Shown here piece by piece: positions 61,084-64,000 of a DNA stretch of 64,000 nucleotides (position 1 is its first letter; every line of letters starts with the position of its first letter). The stretch is taken from the NCBI RefSeq assembly GCF_001613245.1, contig NZ_BDBZ01000020.1, forward strand, positions 62,001 to 126,000, in the 5' to 3' direction. This DNA is from Nocardia speluncae NBRC 108251. GTDB lineage: Bacteria > Actinomycetota > Actinomycetes > Mycobacteriales > Mycobacteriaceae. The notes below the pieces were generated by a model that worked only from the letters and a program-made list of their open reading frames with translations, was not told where the DNA came from and searched no databases. The translations under genes were made by a program, and so were the position numbers.

Positions 61084-62442
61084 ATGCCGGACCTGCTGCC
61101 CCACCACGCACCGAAACCACATCCGATGCCCCGGCCATCGGCGGCGACGCCATACAGCACCCCTGGCCGCGAAACAGCCGATCTGGTGTTGCGCAATGCC
61201 CGTATCGACGACGAAGCCGCGCTCGTGGATATCGCGATCGCATCGGGTGCGATCGCCGAGACAGGCACTGGACTACCGGTGAGCGCCGAGACGGAAATCG
61301 ACTGTGCGGGGCGTGTCGTAATCCCCGGGCTCGTGGAATCGCATGTTCATCTGGACAAAGCACTCCTGGACCACGAACGCACCGGTGACGGCACCCTGGC
61401 CGACGCCATCGCCGTCACCGCCGAGCTGAAACGCGATTTCACCGCCGCCTCGATCCGCGACCGCGCCCGGCGGGTGCTCGAACAGGCGATCACCCACGGC
61501 ACCACCACGCTGCGCGCCCACCCAGATGTCGATCCCATCGTCGGCCTGCTCGGGGTGCACACTCTGCTGGAGCTGCGCGACGAATTCCACGGGCGCATCG
61601 ACCTCCAGATCGTCGCGTTTCCACAAGAAGGTATCTTCCGCGCACCCGGCACCCTCGCCCTGCTGCGGGAGGGCCTGCGCGACGGTGCCGATGTGATCGG
61701 CGGCTGCACCTACAACGAGGATTCCGTGAGGGAGTGCCGCCGCCATATCGATCAGGTCTTCGACCTGGCCGCCGAATTCGGCGTCCCGGTGGACCTGCAC
61801 GCCGATTTCGCCGACGACACCAGCGACCCACGCTTCGCCCTGGCCGACTACATCGCCGAAGTCACCGAACGCACGGGAATGGCGGGCCGGGTGGCCATCG
61901 GCCACGCGACATCCCTGGCCGCCCGCCCACCGGCAGATCGTGACCGCGTATTACGCCGGCTCGCCGAAGCAGGTGTCGCCGTGGTTCCACTCCCGGCCAC
62001 GGATATGTTCCTGGGCGGCCGCGCCGACACCGCGAATATCCGACGCGGTATCGCCCCGGTCCGTGAACTCTGGGCAGCAGGGGTACGAACGGCGTTCTCC
62101 TCCAACAATATTCGCAACGCCTTTACACCCTATGGCAATGCGGATCTACTCGATATCGGCCTGTTCCTGGCCCAAACCTCGCATCTGGCCGGCGCCGAGG
62201 ATCTCACCCGAATACTCGCAATGGCAACCTCCGAAGCCGCCGCCGTGATCGGTATCGCCGACCGTTACGGTCTGCGCGCGGGCGCGGCCGCCGACCTGGT
62301 GGTGCTGTCCACACACCGGGTTGCCGACGCACTGCTGGACCGCCCCGACCGCTGCTACGTGATCAAAGGGGGCCGGATCGTCGCGCGGACGACCCGGATC
62401 CGGGAGCTGAGCCCTGCGGCCGGCTCCCCGGGCCGGATCTGA
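61084..62442 (+). CDS. Cytosine deaminase-type amidohydrolase 2
   Basis: A 452-residue amidohydrolase related to gene 58065 but distinct. HVHLDK (in VESHVHLDKALL), AHPDVDPIVG, DLHADFADDTSDP and IGHATSLAARPP supply the usual metal and substrate residues. At the place of the conserved catalytic aspartate it has SSNNIRNAFTPYG, with asparagine, so the chemistry may differ. About 35 extra N-terminal residues precede the domain. GGGAGG lies ahead of the ATG. It follows gntR2 and a GTATAC site. Confidence 0.85.
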   Translation: MPDLLPHHAPKPHPMPRPSAATPYSTPGRETADLVLRNARIDDEAALVDIAIASGAIAETGTGLPVSAETEIDCAGRVVIPGLVESHVHLDKALLDHERTGDGTLADAIAVTAELKRDFTAASIRDRARRVLEQAITHGTTTLRAHPDVDPIVGLLGVHTLLELRDEFHGRIDLQIVAFPQEGIFRAPGTLALLREGLRDGADVIGGCTYNEDSVRECRRHIDQVFDLAAEFGVPVDLHADFADDTSDPRFALADYIAEVTERTGMAGRVAIGHATSLAARPPADRDRVLRRLAEAGVAVVPLPATDMFLGGRADTANIRRGIAPVRELWAAGVRTAFSSNNIRNAFTPYGNADLLDIGLFLAQTSHLAGAEDLTRILAMATSEAAAVIGIADRYGLRAGAAADLVVLSTHRVADALLDRPDRCYVIKGGRIVARTTRIRELSPAAGSPGRI

Positions 62443-62544
62443 CGCACGAGAAATCCGGTGGGTCCGCGTCACGTCCGCCTGCCCTACGCCGTCCTATCTG
62501 TTGAGCGGCCGACACGGTGCCGATCGAGAGCAGAGGAATCGACC

Positions 62545-62931
62545 ATGAACACAGCGGAAGCGGCGCAGGCGGCGGCAATCTTCTGGGGAATATTTCTGGT
62601 GGGCAGTTACTTTCCCGCACTCATCAGCAAACGTTTCCTCTCGGTACTGATGCTGGAGAAGCAGACCGATGGATTCGTCATCATGGCTGCCTCTCTCCAG
62701 ATCGTCATCGGGGCGGCGTCACTCGCAGTGAACAATCGGTGGGAACTCGGCCTCGCGGGCATCATCACAGTGCTCGGGTGGATGGCGGTCGTCAAGGGGG
62801 TCGGACGGTACATGGCGCTCGGCCTGGCCGAGAAAGCTGCGAAGAACATGCCCGCCGCGGTCGCTTACCCCTACCTACTGATCCACCTCGCTGTCGGGTG
62901 CTTCCTCCTCTACCGCGGATTCGTCAACTGA
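62545..62931 (+). CDS. Small four-span membrane protein
   Basis: A 128-residue integral membrane protein with four predicted spans and the basic motif ISKRFLSVLMLEKQTDGFVI after span 1. AGAGGA precedes the ATG. I do not recognise the family. It follows amidohydrolase 2 by about 100 bp but may be a separate unit. Confidence 0.75.
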   Translation: MNTAEAAQAAAIFWGIFLVGSYFPALISKRFLSVLMLEKQTDGFVIMAASLQIVIGAASLAVNNRWELGLAGIITVLGWMAVVKGVGRYMALGLAEKAAKNMPAAVAYPYLLIHLAVGCFLLYRGFVN

Positions 62932-63163
62932 CGACTCGGTGCAGTATCCGAATCCGCGCCGACAGCATGTACCAGGAGCCCGCCCTCGACCTGGTTGCGC
63001 CATCTGGAACGTCCTGCCACCGAGCGCACACATCCGGGATTCGAGAAACAGCTCAGCGAGAACCGCTATGCTCGCCTGACTTCGAAACTTCCACAGCCCG
63101 TGGTGTTCTGAGTTCGCTACGGTTCGTCTCCCCTGTGTCCCGCTGTTCCCCTAGGAGATCTTC

Positions 63164-63691
63164 ATGCGTTTCGGACGGTTGGTATCGGCCATTGCCGCGG
63201 TGATGCTCGCGGCGCTCGTCACCGGCGGCGGACCGGCCGCCGGACAGAGCGATTTCACGCAGACCGGGCTCACCGCACACAACAAGCACCGGGCCCAGCA
63301 CGGTTCCCCGGCCATGACCCCGGCCCAGGACCTGAACGACCTGGCCCAGAAATGCGCGGAGTACTACGCCGACAAGGGCACGATCGATCACACCTGCCCA
63401 CACAAGAACGGCGCCGGCGAGAACCTCACCATGGGAACGGGCGCACCCAGCGCGGTGACCCATGTCGAGACAGCCGTGCAGATGTGGTACGACGAGGTCG
63501 CGGACTACAACTACGACAACCCCGGATTCAGTCTCACGACCGGGCATTTCACGCAGGTGGTGTGGAAGGCCAGCACCCGGCTCGGTATCGGCTACGTCGC
63601 GAAGGACAACAGGTTCGTCGTCGTCGCCCTTTACGACCCGCCCGGCAACATGAAGGGGCAGTTCCCGCAGAACGTAGCGCCCCCGAACTGA
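63164..63691 (+). CDS. Secreted CAP-domain (SCP/PR-1) protein
   Basis: A 175-residue exported protein: signal peptide to about residue 27, then a CAP domain with its His/Glu tetrad (HNKHRAQHG, GAGENLTMG, WYDEVADYNY, TGHFTQVVWKAST) and the ending VVVALYDPPGN. Two cysteines (KCAEYY, HTCPHK) may pair. Bacterial CAP proteins act outside the cell with unclear function. AGGAG precedes the ATG. Confidence 0.9.
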   Translation: MRFGRLVSAIAAVMLAALVTGGGPAAGQSDFTQTGLTAHNKHRAQHGSPAMTPAQDLNDLAQKCAEYYADKGTIDHTCPHKNGAGENLTMGTGAPSAVTHVETAVQMWYDEVADYNYDNPGFSLTTGHFTQVVWKASTRLGIGYVAKDNRFVVVALYDPPGNMKGQFPQNVAPPN

Positions 63692-63754
63692 GCCGGTCCG
63701 GTGCCCGACGACGCGCCCGGCACAGCGACCCGCCGTCGCCGAGGCCGGTCGAAT

Positions 63755-64000
63755 TCAGGCGGCTGCCCGGTTGCCCTGGTGGATCAGTGCGTCGATTCGG
63801 CGTTTGTAATCGTTGAATTCCGGAGCGGTCGTATCGCGGTCGCGAGGCAGGTCGATATCGACCACCTCGCGGATATGACCGGCTGTGCCGTGGGCCGTAC
63901 CGCCGGCCATGACCACCACCCGGTCCGACAGGTACACCGCCTCGTCCACACTGTGCGTGACGAATACGACCGTGACACCGGAATCCCGGTGGATCCGGGT
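63755..64000 (-). CDS. ABC importer ATPase, C-terminal part (window edge)
   Basis: Only the last 81 codons are inside the window. They contain the H-loop region GVTVVFVTHSVDEAVYLSDR, and the SsuB/TauB-type tail with DIDLPRDRD and APEFNDYKRRIDALI. It is a second importer ATPase of the same family as the one at 57190, probably of its own operon further right. Confidence 0.85.
   Translation of the reverse strand, partial: TRIHRDSGVTVVFVTHSVDEAVYLSDRVVVMAGGTAHGTAGHIREVVDIDLPRDRDTTAPEFNDYKRRIDALIHQGNRAAA

Overview
This window is a high-GC actinobacterial chromosome segment, most like Nocardia or a close relative in the Mycobacteriales. That placement is an inference. It rests on the GC-rich codon use, purine-rich ribosome sites of the AAGGAG type with frequent ATGA and GTGA gene overlaps, an XRE-DUF5753/DUF397 regulator pair, a fused PcaDC (pcaL) gene, an HsaA-like flavin monooxygenase next to an extradiol dioxygenase, and many small signal-peptide proteins. 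No transposase or intact prophage is visible.

Layout. (a) 1-2.7 kb: a SnoaL-like gene divergent from a two-gene ring-hydroxylation and ring-cleavage unit. (b) 2.9-7.5 kb: a stand-alone cytochrome c oxidase subunit I, an APC permease and two small secreted proteins. (c) 7.6-10.3 kb: an ABC-F ribosome-protection ATPase with a possible leader peptide, convergent with a streptogramin (virginiamycin) B lyase; both belong to MLS-type resistance families. (d) 10.5-14 kb: a GH39-like glycosidase with a TetR regulator, Dps, and a DJ-1/PfpI protein. (e) 14.1-25.6 kb: a complete 4-hydroxybenzoate/protocatechuate (beta-ketoadipate) block: pobA and pcaK with a divergent LysR regulator, pcaIJ divergent from pcaHGB, then pcaL-pcaR-pcaF. 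(f) 25.7-34.5 kb: secreted and lipoproteins, an XRE/DUF397 pair, a small ABC exporter, and an orphan DUF4143-type ATPase preceded by three tandem 23-bp repeats.

(g) 34.6-37.1 kb: a compact five-gene tRNA array with phage-like features, a methyltransferase remnant, and a broken hipBA module between two near-identical 37-bp direct repeats, the right one covering the stop codon of the next gene. (h) 37.1-44.6 kb: an organosulfur acquisition region (sfnG, an SfnB-like and a DszC-like flavin monooxygenase, ssuD) with a StyA-like flavoprotein and free-methionine-sulfoxide reductase. (i) 44.7-48.7 kb: a decayed stretch with gene fragments, an intact hipBA and a tiny leader-bearing type I-E CRISPR relic without cas genes.

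(j) 48.8-62.4 kb: the most system-like part. GntR - NCS2 permease - cyanuric acid hydrolase/barbiturase family enzyme - NCS1 permease - biuret-hydrolase-like enzyme - alpha/beta hydrolase form one overlapping operon. Next to it lie an ABC importer, two cytosine-deaminase-type amidohydrolases, a TSUP permease and a second GntR. Intergenic sites with a GTATAC core (TTGTATACAA or CGTATACG) tie these units together. I read it as a regulated uptake and ring-opening pathway for an s-triazine or oxidised pyrimidine, ending in biuret-type ureas. The window closes with a CAP-domain secreted protein and the end of another SsuB/TauB-type ABC ATPase.
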